From NCBI RefSeq assembly GCF_009793335.1, contig NZ_WING01000001.1, positions 3,162,001-3,226,000 of the forward strand: 64,000 bases of DNA, written 5' to 3'. This DNA is from Actinomadura sp. J1-007. GTDB taxonomy: Bacteria; Actinomycetota; Actinomycetes; Streptosporangiales; Streptosporangiaceae. The notes beneath the pieces were generated by a model. That model saw only the letters and a list, made by a program, of their open reading frames with translations, did not search any database and was not told the DNA's origin. Both the position numbers and the translations under genes were made by a program. Below are positions 53,048 to 61,733 of this stretch, one piece after another; the first letter of the stretch is position 1; every line of letters starts with the position of its first letter.

Positions 53048-53223
53048 CTCGACTCCGTACGGGGCGCGTGCGGGACGAGCCGACCTGCGAGGACGAGCGC
53101 GGGCCGCGGCCCGTCGAGGCGCTGTCCACAGGCTGGGGATCGCACGGCGCCGCCAGGGGGACGGTGGTGTGGGCCGACTTCCGGCGGCCGTCCGCACCGC
53201 CGCCCCGCTGAGGGCGCGGTCCT

Positions 53224-53982
53224 TCAAGGCAGGCGGTCGGCCAGGAACTCGGCCCAGGTGCGCTTGCCGAGGTCCGCGCCTTCGAGCGTCAGGTTGTCGC
53301 CCGCCCGGTACGCGCGGCCGACCTTCCCGGGGAGCCGGACGGGCATCAGGGGACGGCGCTTGCCGCGTGCCCCGAGGTACGCGCGGACCAGGTCGGCCAT
53401 GCTGAGCACCTCCGGCCCGGCGAGGTCGGGCACCCGCCCGGCGGGCTCGCCGAGCGCCAGCTCGACGAGGCGGGCCGCGACGTCCGCCGGGTCGACCGGC
53501 TGGAGCCGGAGGCCCGGCGCGGGCACGACCGGCAGCTTCGCCATCTTCTCCACCATCTTCAGGACGAGGTCGTGGAACTGGGCGGCGCGCAGCACGGTCC
53601 ACGGCTCGCCCGCGTCGGCGACGGCGCGTTCCGCCTCCAGCTGGGTCCGCAGGTAGGCCAGCGGGATCCTGTCGGCGCCGATGACCGAGATGTGGACCAG
53701 GTGCCGGACGCCGGTGCGCGCCGCGACGCGCGCCAGGTTGCGGGTCGCCTCGTCGTCGCCCTTGGCGCCGCCCGCCAGGTGCAGGACGGTCTCCGCGCCG
53801 TCCACCGCGGCCTCGATCCCCTCGTTCTTCAGCAGGTCGCCCGTCACGTACTCGACGCCCTCCGCGGGCTCGTGCGGGCGGCGGCTGAGCACCCGCACGT
53901 CGCGGCCGGCTTCCCGCAGGCGCGGTACGACCAGGCGCCCGAGCGTCCCCGTGCCACCGGTGAGCAGAATGGGCGATGTCAT
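53224..53982 (-). CDS. NAD(P)-binding SDR-type epimerase/oxidoreductase (NmrA-like)
   Basis: This 252-residue atypical SDR has the dinucleotide-binding ILLTGGTGTLGRLVVPRLRE at the N-terminus, VLHLAGGAKGDDEATRNLAR and HISVIGADRIPLAYLRTQLE. Its place back-to-back with an ECF41-like sigma gene matches the well-known ECF41 arrangement with a COE-type gene (carboxymuconolactone decarboxylase, oxidoreductase or epimerase), which is normally the sigma factor's target. The RBS is GGAGGAG. Confidence 0.87.
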   Translation of the reverse strand: MTSPILLTGGTGTLGRLVVPRLREAGRDVRVLSRRPHEPAEGVEYVTGDLLKNEGIEAAVDGAETVLHLAGGAKGDDEATRNLARVAARTGVRHLVHISVIGADRIPLAYLRTQLEAERAVADAGEPWTVLRAAQFHDLVLKMVEKMAKLPVVPAPGLRLQPVDPADVAARLVELALGEPAGRVPDLAGPEVLSMADLVRAYLGARGKRRPLMPVRLPGKVGRAYRAGDNLTLEGADLGKRTWAEFLADRLP

Positions 53983-54084
53983 GGCTCCTCCGAACTGGTC
54001 CGTTCCGGGCGCGCGGCCCGGTCAGCTTCACCCCGTTCACGCGGGTCTACCGTCATGACACGCGGCGAGGAAGGAACGTGACAG

Positions 54085-55002
54085 GTGGACGAGGGCGAAC
54101 TGCTGGCGGAGCGCTTCGAGGAGAGCCGGGGCCGCCTGCGCGCGGTGGCGTACCGGATGCTCGGCTCGTTGAGCGAGGCCGATGACGCCGTTCAGGACGC
54201 GTGGCTGCGGGTCAGCCGCGCCGGAACGGACGGCGTGGAGAACCTCGACGGCTGGCTGACCACGGTGGTCGCCCGCGTGTGCCTCAACGTGCTGCGCTCG
54301 CGCGAGCAGCGGCGCGAGGGGCCCCTCGAAACGCGGATGCCGGACCCGGTCGTCGACCGGGAGGAGGGCACCGACCCCGAGCACGAGGCGCTCCTGGCCG
54401 ACTCGGTCGGGCTGGCCCTGCTGGTGGTGCTCGAAACGCTCGCGCCCGCCGAACGGCTCGCGTTCGTGCTGCACGACATGTTCGCCGTGCCGTTCGAGGA
54501 CATCGCCCCGATGATCGAGCGGACGCCGGTCGCGGCGCGGCAGCTCGCGAGCCGGGCGCGCCGCCGGGTGCGGGGACAGGCCCCCGCGCCCGATCCCGAT
54601 CTCGGCCGCCAGCGCGACGTGGTCAACGCGTTCTTCGCCGCCGCCCGCGACGGCGACTTCGAGGCGCTCGTCTCCGTGCTCGACCCCGGCGTGGTGCTGC
54701 GCTCGGACGGCGGGATCGCGCGCGCCCGCCACACGGTCGTGATCACCGGCGCCCGGACCGTGGCCGAGCAGGCGGTCACGTTCGGCCGGCTGTCCCCGCA
54801 CGCCCGCCCGGCGCTGATCAACGGCGCGGCCGGGGTCGTCGTCGCCTCGCGCGGCCGGCCGCTGTCGATCATGGCGTTCACCGTCACGGGCGGGAAGGTC
54901 GTCGCCATCGACGTCCTCTCCGACCCCGAACGGCTCGCCCGCCTCGACCTCGCGTCCCTCGCCGACGACCCCCCGGAACCCGCCGCCCGCCCGGACGCCT
55001 GA
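54085..55002 (+). CDS. ECF41-like sigma factor with SnoaL-like C-terminal domain
   Basis: This 305-residue SigJ/ECF41-type sigma factor has sigma region 2 with RAVAYRMLGSLSEADDAVQD and WLTTVVARVCLNVLRSREQR. Region 4 has LAPAERLAFVLHDMFAVPFE and ARQLASRARRRVRGQ. The SnoaL-like domain starts at about 175 (VVNAFFAAARDGDFEALVSV) and ends with VVAIDVLSDPERLARLDLAS, the NPDRL-like segment. This domain acts in cis instead of a separate anti-sigma factor. The linker motif DGGGK is altered to DGGIA. The GTG start has AAGGAA upstream. Confidence 0.9.
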   Translation: MDEGELLAERFEESRGRLRAVAYRMLGSLSEADDAVQDAWLRVSRAGTDGVENLDGWLTTVVARVCLNVLRSREQRREGPLETRMPDPVVDREEGTDPEHEALLADSVGLALLVVLETLAPAERLAFVLHDMFAVPFEDIAPMIERTPVAARQLASRARRRVRGQAPAPDPDLGRQRDVVNAFFAAARDGDFEALVSVLDPGVVLRSDGGIARARHTVVITGARTVAEQAVTFGRLSPHARPALINGAAGVVVASRGRPLSIMAFTVTGGKVVAIDVLSDPERLARLDLASLADDPPEPAARPDA

Positions 55003-55007
55003 GGCCA

Positions 55008-55195
55008 CCCGCGAGCCGCGGGCCGGGAGGCCGCAGGCCGGGAGGCCGCAGGCCGACGACCGGCCGGGCGTCTGGGGCCGCCCGCACGCCGCGGGGCGGG
55101 AGGCCGCAGGCCGACGACCGGCCGGGGGCTGGGACCGCCCGCGAGCCGCGGGGCGGGAGGCCGCAGGACGGCGACCGGCCGGGGGTGGGGGCGTC
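55008..55195. repeat. 57-bp tandem repeat, three copies
   Basis: Copies start at 55008, 55081 and 55138. The first is 73 bp because GCCGGGAGGCCGCAGG is doubled inside it. The shared core includes GGCGGGAGGCCGCAGG and CGACCGGCCGGG. It lies between convergent sigma and reductase genes. Confidence 0.88.
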
Positions 55196-55217
55196 CGTGG
55201 ATGCGGGGTCAGTGGGG

Positions 55218-56087
55218 TCAGCGGGTGAGGAGGTCGATGATGCCGGTGGTGCCCTCCTCGCCGTGGCCCGCCGCGAGGCGGCGTTCCATCAGGTTCATGT
55301 ACGGGGCGAGGAGTTCGGCGCTGACGCCCTGCTCGTCCGCGGTCCGTAGCAGGGTCGCGTTGCCCGCCACCTGCATGGCCAGGTTGGACACCACGCCCTT
55401 GGTGTAGTCGCCGCTTTCGAGCTGCTCGGCGACGACGCCGAGGTTCGAGGCCATCGCGGTGATCCAACCGGTCAGCAGCGGCGCGAAATCCTTCAGGGAG
55501 ATGTCCTCGTTGCGGACCAGCGCGAACGCGTGGCACACCCCGGCGAACATGCCGTTCATCGCGCTCAGCAGCGCCACGTCGTGGAGCGCCGCGAAGCCCG
55601 CGTCCTCGCCGACGTAGCTCGTTCCCGTCGGGACGGCCAGCGTTTCGCGGTGGGCGTCGAAGACCTCGCGGGAGCCGCTGTAGAAGATGTACCCGCCGGA
55701 CTCCGGTACGCCGATCATCGGCGGCACCGCCATGATCCCACCGTCCAGGAAGCGGGCGCCGCGGCCGCGGGCCCAGTCCGCGCGCGACCGGGCCTGGCCC
55801 GGCGTGCCCGTCGTCAGGTTGACCAGGTCCTTGCCCGCCAGGTCCGCCCCCGCGAGGGACTCCTCAACGGACGCGTCGTCCAGCAGGCAGGCCACCACGA
55901 GGTCGCTCGCGGCGACGGCCTCGGCGGCGGTGGCGGCGACGGCCGCGCCCTCCGCGCGCAGGGGCTCGGCCTTGGCGGCCGTGCGGTTCCAGACGGTCAG
56001 CCGGTATCCGGCGGCGAGCCACGTCCGGGCGAGGGCCGTGCCCATGTCGCCGAGTCCGAGCAACGTGATCCGAATGTCGTTGTCCAT
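55218..56087 (-). CDS. Imine-reductase-like NADPH-dependent oxidoreductase
   Basis: This 289-residue protein is of the beta-hydroxyacid dehydrogenase/6PGDH superfamily. The N-terminal Rossmann part is ITLLGLGDMGTALARTWLAA, with an NRT NADPH-phosphate loop (LTVWNRTAAK). The inter-domain loop LDGGIMAVPPMIGVPESGGY is typical of bacterial imine reductases. The C-terminal helices include AALHDVALLSAMNGMFAGVC, where an Asp stands at what I believe is the proton-donor position. The natural substrate is unknown. It is divergent from the HxlR regulator. Confidence 0.82.
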   Translation of the reverse strand: MDNDIRITLLGLGDMGTALARTWLAAGYRLTVWNRTAAKAEPLRAEGAAVAATAAEAVAASDLVVACLLDDASVEESLAGADLAGKDLVNLTTGTPGQARSRADWARGRGARFLDGGIMAVPPMIGVPESGGYIFYSGSREVFDAHRETLAVPTGTSYVGEDAGFAALHDVALLSAMNGMFAGVCHAFALVRNEDISLKDFAPLLTGWITAMASNLGVVAEQLESGDYTKGVVSNLAMQVAGNATLLRTADEQGVSAELLAPYMNLMERRLAAGHGEEGTTGIIDLLTR

Positions 56088-56183
56088 GCCGTTTAGGCTG
56101 GTACGAGCGACCCGGCCGCACCAGTACGCACTTGCGAGTGGGCGGTTACCCCGGGGTTAGCGAGCAGGCAGGAGAGGTGGCGG

Positions 56184-56519
56184 ATGAGGCCGGGCACGTA
56201 CGTCTGCGGGATCGACGCGGCGATGGGCGTCGTCAGCGGCAAGTGGAAGGTGCTGATCCTGTGGGCACTGCACGACCGCGCGCGCCGCTTCGGCGACCTG
56301 CGCCGCAACGTCCCGGGGATCACCGAGAAGGTCCTCGCCTCGCACCTGCGCGAGCTGGAGGCGGACGGCATCGTCCACCGCGAGGAGCACGACGAGGTCC
56401 CGCCGCACGTCGAGTACTCCCTGACCCCGCTCGGGGTCTCCCTCAACGAGGCGCTCGCGCCGCTCGGCGCGTGGGGCCGCGAGCACGTCATCGGCGACGC
56501 CCTGGCCCACCGCGGCTGA
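56184..56519 (+). CDS. HxlR-family transcriptional regulator
   Basis: This 111-residue winged-helix regulator is typical of HxlR: a near-N-terminal Cys (GTYVCGIDAAM), WKVLILWALHDRARRFGDLR, VPGITEKVLASHLRELEADG and HVEYSLTPLGVSLNEALAPL. HxlR proteins often sense electrophiles or redox through that Cys. It is divergent from the imine-reductase-like gene, its likely target. The RBS GAGAGG lies upstream of the ATG. Confidence 0.92.
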   Translation: MRPGTYVCGIDAAMGVVSGKWKVLILWALHDRARRFGDLRRNVPGITEKVLASHLRELEADGIVHREEHDEVPPHVEYSLTPLGVSLNEALAPLGAWGREHVIGDALAHRG

Positions 56520-56776
56520 CCCGGCCCGTTCGACCGGGCGTTCGCGCACAGCCGTGAACGCCCTCTTCCGGCCTGCCCGCCTCGCACGTTGACGCGCGTG
56601 CCGAGGCGGTGCGCGCCGCGGGGTTGACCTCAAGTTTCGTTCAGGTCTCAGAGTGTGGACGGACGGGCCGGTCGCCAAGGCCGGTCACCTGACAGATTCC
56701 CGGCCGCGCGGGGCTCCGTAGCGTCGGAGACCCACCGGCAAGAGCCTGTGACCTGCGTCTTGAGGAGAGAGATCCC

Positions 56777-57349
56777 ATGAACGACACGCCGCTGCGCCTC
56801 GCGGTCATCATCGGCAGCACGCGCCAGGGACGGTTCGGCCCGACGGTCGCGCGCTGGTTCGTCGAGCGCGCCGAGCAGCACCGCGGCCTCGCGGTGGACG
56901 TGATCGACCTCGCCGACGCGCCGCCGCCCGCCGCGCTCGGGTCGGCGCCGCCCCCGGCGTTCGACACGGTGACCTCGGCGCTGGACGCCGCGGACGCGTT
57001 CGTCATCGTCACCCCCGAGTACAACCACAGCTACCCCGGCACGCTGAAGAACCTCATCGATTCGCACTTCACGCAGTGGCAGGCGAAGCCCGTCGGGTTC
57101 GTGTCGTACGGCGGGGTGTCGGCGGGGCTGCGGGCGGTCGAGCACCTGCGGCCGGTCTTCGCCGAGCTGCACGCGGTGACCGTGCGGGACTCGGTGGCGC
57201 TGCACCACCCGCACGGCCGGTTCGACGACCAGGGCCTCCTGGAGGACCCGGAGCAGAGCAACGCCGCGGCCAAGCAGATGCTCGACCAGCTCGCGTGGTG
57301 GGCGCTGGCCCTGCGCGAGGCCCGCACCGTCCGCCCCTACGCGTCGTGA
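56777..57349 (+). CDS. NADPH-dependent FMN reductase
   Basis: This 190-residue flavodoxin-fold FMN reductase has the FMN-phosphate loop LAVIIGSTRQGRFGPTVARW, the loop FVIVTPEYNHSYPGTLKNLI with the conserved PEYN, and FVSYGGVSAGLRAVEHLRPV. It reduces flavin or quinones with NAD(P)H. The RBS is GAGGAGAG. It is translationally coupled to the DHA2 exporter by the GTGA overlap, so the two probably answer the same toxic compound. Confidence 0.92.
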   Translation: MNDTPLRLAVIIGSTRQGRFGPTVARWFVERAEQHRGLAVDVIDLADAPPPAALGSAPPPAFDTVTSALDAADAFVIVTPEYNHSYPGTLKNLIDSHFTQWQAKPVGFVSYGGVSAGLRAVEHLRPVFAELHAVTVRDSVALHHPHGRFDDQGLLEDPEQSNAAAKQMLDQLAWWALALREARTVRPYAS

Positions 57350-59289
57350 CCGCCATGTCCTCCAGAGGAACGGCCCCCGGAGCCGCGAAGGGCTCCGCGG
57401 CGGGCGGGGGCGACCCGCGGGCCATGGCGATCGCGCTGGTGCTGGTCGCCGGGTCGATCATGGTGACGCTCGACACGACCGTGGTGAACGTCGCGCTGAA
57501 CCGGCTCTCGCAGGACTTCGACGCGCCGCTCGGCACCATCCAGTGGGTCGCGACCGGCTACTCGCTCGCGCTCGGCGCGGTGATCCCGAGCACGGCGTGG
57601 GCGGTCGGGCGGTTCGGCGCGCGGCGGCTGTACCTGATCGCGGTCGCGGCGTTCGCGACGGGCTCGGTGCTCGCCGGGCTCTCCTGGAACATCGAGTCGC
57701 TCGTCGCGTTCCGCGTCGTGCAGGGCCTCAGCGGCGGGATGGTGATGCCGGTCGGGATGACCATCCTGATCCGCGCCGCCGGTCCCGAACGGCTCGGCCG
57801 GCTGATGAGCACGCTCGGCCTGTCGATCCTGGTCGGCCCGCTCGCCGGGCCGGTCGTCGGCGGCTGGCTGATCGACGAGGTGTCGTGGCGGTGGATGTTC
57901 TTCGTCAACGTCCCGATCGGCGCGCTCGTGGTGTACCTCGCGGCCCGGACGTTCCCGCGCGAGGGCGCGCAGCCGCGGCGTCCGCTGGACGTGCTCGGCC
58001 TGCTGCTGCTCTCGCCGGGGCTCGCGGCGTTGATCTACGGCGTGACGGCGGGCGGCGACCGGGGCGACTTCGCCGCGCCCGCCGTGCTGGCGCCGATCGC
58101 GGCCGGGGTGCTGCTGGTCGCGGCGTTCGCCGTGCGGGCGCTGACGGCGCGGCACCCGCTGATCGACCTCGGGCTGTTCCGCGACCGGACGTTCGCCGCG
58201 GCGACGGGCACGCTGGCGCTGTTCTCGACCGGCTACTTCGGGACGATGCTGCTGATGCCGCTGTACCTCCAGGTCGTCCGGGGCGAGAGCGCCACGGCCG
58301 CCGGGCTGATCGGCGTCCCCGCGGCGCTGGCGTCCGGCGTGACGATGCAGGTCGCCGGGCGGATCATCGACCGGGTCGCGCCCGGACGGTTCGTGCCGTG
58401 CGCGATCGCGGTGGCGTTCGCGGGGTTCGCGCTGTTCGCCGTGCAGCTCAGCGCGGACGCCCCGTACTGGGGGCTGTGGGGCGCGATGCTGCTGATGGGC
58501 GCGGGCGGCGGCGCGACGATGATGCCGACGATGACGACCGCGAGCCGCGGCCTGTCGAACGAGCGCACGCCCGCCGCGAGCACCACCGTGAACCTCGTCA
58601 ACACGACGTCCGCCGCGATCGGCACGGCCGTCGCGTCGGTGCTGCTCACCACGTTCATGGCGGGCCTCGTCCCCGGCGACGGCGGCCTCCAGGCCCTGCA
58701 CCGGCTCGGCCCGGACGAGCACGCGGCGATCGCCGGGCCGCTCGCCGGGGCGTTCCGGGACACCTACGGGTTCGCGCTCGTCCTGATGGCGCTGGCCCTC
58801 GTCCCGGCGCTCCTGCTGCCCCGCCGCAAGCCCACCCCGGCCGGGGACAACGCCCAGCAGGACGAGCGGCCGGAGGCTCAGCCGGACGCGGCGGGGGTCG
58901 CGGACTCGGCGGACGCGGCGGGGCGCGCGGGCGCGGCGGGCGCGGCGGAGCGCGCGGGCGCGGCGGGCGCGGCGGGGGTCGCGGACTCGGCGGGCGCGGC
59001 GTGGCGCGCGGACGCGGCGGGCGCGGCGGACGCGCCGGGGCGTGCGGACGCGGCAGGCGCGGCAGGCGCGGCAGGCGCGGCAGGCGCGGCGGACGCGGCG
59101 GGGCGCGCGGACCCGGCGGGGGTCGCGGACCCGGCGGGGGTCGCGGACCCGGCGGGGGTCGCGGACCCGGCAGGCGCGGCAGGCGCGGCGGACCCGGCAG
59201 GCGCGGCGGACCCGGCGGGGCGCGCGGGCGCGGCGGGGGCGGCGCCGTCGCGTTCGAGCGCGGCCTCCTCGGCGGTGCGGACGTCGTAG
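57346..59289 (+). CDS. DHA2 (EmrB/QacA) MFS exporter with repeat-encoded tail
   Basis: This 14-TM proton-driven drug exporter begins MAIALVLVAGSIMVTLDTTV (TM1 with the D/T motif), followed by WVATGYSLALGAVIPSTAWA, motif A (GRFGARRLYLI) and motif C-like LGLSILVGPLAGPVVGGWLI. TM segments end near LALVPALLLPRRKP (about residue 500). The remaining 140 residues are Ala/Gly/Asp repeats (AGVADPAGVADPAGAAGAAD). They are encoded by the same minisatellite that, on the other strand, encodes the tail of the convergent HxlR protein. The normal family end would be at about 58860. Confidence 0.88.
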   Translation: MTAMSSRGTAPGAAKGSAAGGGDPRAMAIALVLVAGSIMVTLDTTVVNVALNRLSQDFDAPLGTIQWVATGYSLALGAVIPSTAWAVGRFGARRLYLIAVAAFATGSVLAGLSWNIESLVAFRVVQGLSGGMVMPVGMTILIRAAGPERLGRLMSTLGLSILVGPLAGPVVGGWLIDEVSWRWMFFVNVPIGALVVYLAARTFPREGAQPRRPLDVLGLLLLSPGLAALIYGVTAGGDRGDFAAPAVLAPIAAGVLLVAAFAVRALTARHPLIDLGLFRDRTFAAATGTLALFSTGYFGTMLLMPLYLQVVRGESATAAGLIGVPAALASGVTMQVAGRIIDRVAPGRFVPCAIAVAFAGFALFAVQLSADAPYWGLWGAMLLMGAGGGATMMPTMTTASRGLSNERTPAASTTVNLVNTTSAAIGTAVASVLLTTFMAGLVPGDGGLQALHRLGPDEHAAIAGPLAGAFRDTYGFALVLMALALVPALLLPRRKPTPAGDNAQQDERPEAQPDAAGVADSADAAGRAGAAGAAERAGAAGAAGVADSAGAAWRADAAGAADAPGRADAAGAAGAAGAAGAADAAGRADPAGVADPAGVADPAGVADPAGAAGAADPAGAADPAGRAGAAGAAPSRSSAASSAVRTS

Positions 59290-59687
59290 GCGCCGCGGGC
59301 TTCGGCGATCTCCCGCTGGTGCTCCTCGGTCCAGGTCACCAGGGCCTTGATGGTCGCGTGGAGACTGCGGCCGAGGGGCGTCAGCGCGTAGTCCACCCGG
59401 GGCGGGACGACCGGGTGGACGGTGCGCTGGACCAGCCCGTCCCGTTCGAGATGGCGCAGCGTGCGGGTCAGCATCCGCTGGCTGATGCCGTCGATCTCGC
59501 GGCGCAGCTCGGTGAAGCGCAGGCTGGAGCAGTCGAGCAGCGCGATGACGAGCAGCGACCACTTGTCGGCGATGCGGTCGAGGATCTGCCTGACCTCGCA
59601 CCCCTCCCGGACGTCCCAGTTGAGGACGTCGAAGTCGGAGGCGGTATCACCGGGGGTACCGAGGGTCCGCGAAGTGCCGTCTTCCAT
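58878..59687 (-). CDS. HxlR-family regulator with 130-residue Pro/Ala/Ser tail
   Basis: Residues 1-137 are a normal HxlR domain (NWDVREGCEVRQILDRIADK, WSLLVIALLDCSSLRFTELR, RREIDGISQRMLTRTLRHLE, HPVVPPRVDYALTPLGRSLH). Residues 138-269 are ATPAGSATPAGSA-type repeats. The tail overlaps, antisense, the tail of the DHA2 exporter for 412 bp. Ordinary HxlR proteins end where the tail starts. It is divergent from the second DHA2 exporter, its probable target. Confidence 0.85.
   Translation of the reverse strand: MEDGTSRTLGTPGDTASDFDVLNWDVREGCEVRQILDRIADKWSLLVIALLDCSSLRFTELRREIDGISQRMLTRTLRHLERDGLVQRTVHPVVPPRVDYALTPLGRSLHATIKALVTWTEEHQREIAEARGAYDVRTAEEAALERDGAAPAAPARPAGSAAPAGSAAPAAPAGSATPAGSATPAGSATPAGSARPAASAAPAAPAAPAAPAASARPGASAAPAASARHAAPAESATPAAPAAPARSAAPAAPARPAASAESATPAASG
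58880..59245. repeat. Minisatellite coding on both strands
   Basis: The tract is built of GC-rich units of 6-21 bp such as GCGGCGGGCGC and GACCCGGCGGGGGTCGCG (four copies near 59107-59165). All periods are multiples of three. The plus strand reads AG(V/A)AD-type repeats of the exporter, and the minus strand reads SA(T/A)PAG-type repeats of HxlR. Confidence 0.85.
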
Positions 59688-59773
59688 GGTCGGAGATGGT
59701 GCCGCATGATGGCGTCGGTTACAAGAGAGAACCGATGTGCGCGTGCATAACCGTCTACGAAGGAGCCGTCCCG

Positions 59774-61725
59774 ATGTCCACCACGCCGTCCCCGCCCGCC
59801 GCTCCGCCCCCTCCGGCGCCGCCCGCGCGGTCCGCCGGGCGCGCCTGGAGCGTGCTGATGGTGCTGTGCGGCGCGATCTTCCTTGAGGGCATCGACGTGG
59901 CCATGCTGAACGTCGCGCTGCCGTCCATCCGGGCCGACCTGGACCTGTCCACGGGGACGCTGAGCGGCGTCGTCAGCGCCTACGTCCTCGGCTACGGCGG
60001 CTTCATGCTGCTCGGCGGGCGCGCGGCGGACCTGCTCGGGCGGCGCCGCATGTTCCTGTTCTGGCTCGGGGTGTTCCTGGTCTTCTCCGGCCTCGGCGGG
60101 TTCGCCGGGAACGGCTGGACGCTGCTGGTCGCACGGTTCGTGACCGGCGCCGCCGCGGCGTTCATGACCCCGGCGGGGCTGTCGATCATCACGACGACGT
60201 TCGCCGAGGGCCCCCTGCGCAACCGGGCGCTGATGGTCTACGCGAGCACGGCGGCGGGCGGCTTCACGCTCGGGCTCGTCGCGGGCGGCGTGCTGACCTC
60301 GTTCGGCTGGCGCTGGGTGTTCTTCGCGCCCGTCGCGCTGTCGGCCGCGATCCTGGCCGGCGCCCTGCTCCTGCTGCCGAAGGACGGTCCGGGCACGCGC
60401 GAGCCCGCGCCCCGCGACGGCGCGCCCCGCGACGGTGCGGCCCGCGACGGTGCGGCCCGCGACGGTGCGCCCGGCGACGGCGCGGACCGCGACGGCGCGT
60501 TCCGCGACGGTGCGCCCCACGACGGTGCGTCCCACGACGGTGCACCCCGCGACGGTGCGGCCCGCGGCGGTGCGTTCCGCGGCGGTGCGTTCCGCGCCGC
60601 CGGACGTGCCGGAGCGGGCGGCCGGGGCCGGGGCGGGTCGTTCGACCTGGCGGGGGCCGTGAGCGTCACCGCCGCGATGCTGCTGCTGGTGTACGGCGTC
60701 GTTCGGCTGGAGCACCCGGGGGACGGCGCGGCGTGGACGGCGCTGGTGTTCGCGGGCGGGTCCGCGCTGCTCGCGGCGTTCGTCGCGATCGAACGGCGCG
60801 CCGCCGCGCCGCTCGTCCGGCTCGGCATCCTGCGGTCGGGCGCGCTCGTCCGGGCGAACGCGGGGGCGCTGCTGCTGACCGGCGCGTTCTTCGGATTCCA
60901 GTTCCTCGTCACGCTGTACCTCCAGGAGCTGCGCGGCTGGAGCACGTTGCAGACCGGGCTGGCGCTGCTGGTCGCGGGCGCCGACGTCGTCCTCGCGCCG
61001 ACCCTCACCCCGAGGCTCGTGCGGCGCTTCGGAACGGTGCGGGTGATCCTCGGCGGGTTCCTGACCGCGATCGTGTCGTACCTGCTGTTCCTGCCCGTCG
61101 GGATGGACTGGACGTACGCCGCGATGCTGCCCTCGCTGCTGCTGCTCGGCGTCGCGTTCGCGCTGGCGTACGGGCCGCTGACGATCGCGGCCACCGACGG
61201 CGTCGCGGAGTCCGAGCAGGGGCTGGCGAGCGGGCTGCTCAACACCGCGTTCCAGTTCGGCGCGGCGCTCGGCATCTCGATCGCCACCGCCGTCCACGTC
61301 GCGGCCCTGGACGGCACGTCCCCCGGCGACCGGCTCGGCGCGTTCCGCGCGGCGCTGGTCGTGCCGGTCGTCGCGGCGGCCCTCGGCGCGGCCGTCACCG
61401 CCTGGGGCCTGCGCCGCCGCCCCGTCCCCCGAACGCCCCCGCCGAACCGGACGCCCCCGCCCGACCGGACAGCGCTACCCGACCGGACGATGCGGCGCGC
61501 GCGGACGGTACGGCGCGTGCTGACGGTGCGGCACGCGCGGACGGCGCGGTGCGTGCGGACGGTGCTGCCCGGCCGGACGGTGCGGCGCGCGCGGACAGTA
61601 CGGCACGCGCGGACGGTACGGCGCGACCGGACGGTACGGCGCGCGCGGACAGCGCTGCCCGGCCGGACGGGGCGGTGTGCGCGGACGGGGCCGGCGGCTC
61701 AGGGGCGGCGGCGGCCCCGGTCTGA
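59774..61725 (+). CDS. DHA2 MFS exporter with repeats in central loop and tail; probable frameshift
   Basis: This second 14-TM exporter has VLMVLCGAIFLEGIDVAMLN (TM1), SAYVLGYGGFMLLGGRAADL, GRRRMFLFWLG and FVTGAAAAFMTPAGLSIITT. After TM6 the loop at about 213-275 is twelve 5-residue units of the (P/A)RDGA type. The core ends near ALGAAVTAWGLRRRPV. As read, the frame then gives Arg/Thr repeats and runs 263 bp into the SDR gene. One base added to CCCCC at 61426-61430 gives instead APAEPDAPARPDSATRPDD and ARADGA repeats ending at 61725, just before the SDR. I prefer that. The RBS is AAGGAG. Confidence 0.82.
60410..60600 (+). repeat. 15-bp in-frame repeat in exporter central loop
   Basis: About twelve units of CCCCGCGACGGTGCG type encode (P/A/F)RDGA in the cytoplasmic loop between TM6 and TM7. 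Confidence 0.85.
61490..61700 (+). repeat. 18-bp repeat in exporter tail
   Basis: About eleven degenerate 18-bp units of GCGCGCGCGGACGGTGCG type read ARADGA in the frame that I prefer. This repeats the DGA motif seen in the central-loop repeat of the same protein. Confidence 0.75.
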
Positions 61726-61733
61726 CCGGTCGG

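Noticed and set aside
54038..54060. ECF41-type promoter (TGTCAC/CGTC) for the epimerase gene
   Set aside because: TGTCATG and CGTG occur on the minus strand but only 12 nt apart, too close for the usual spacing, so I do not annotate it.
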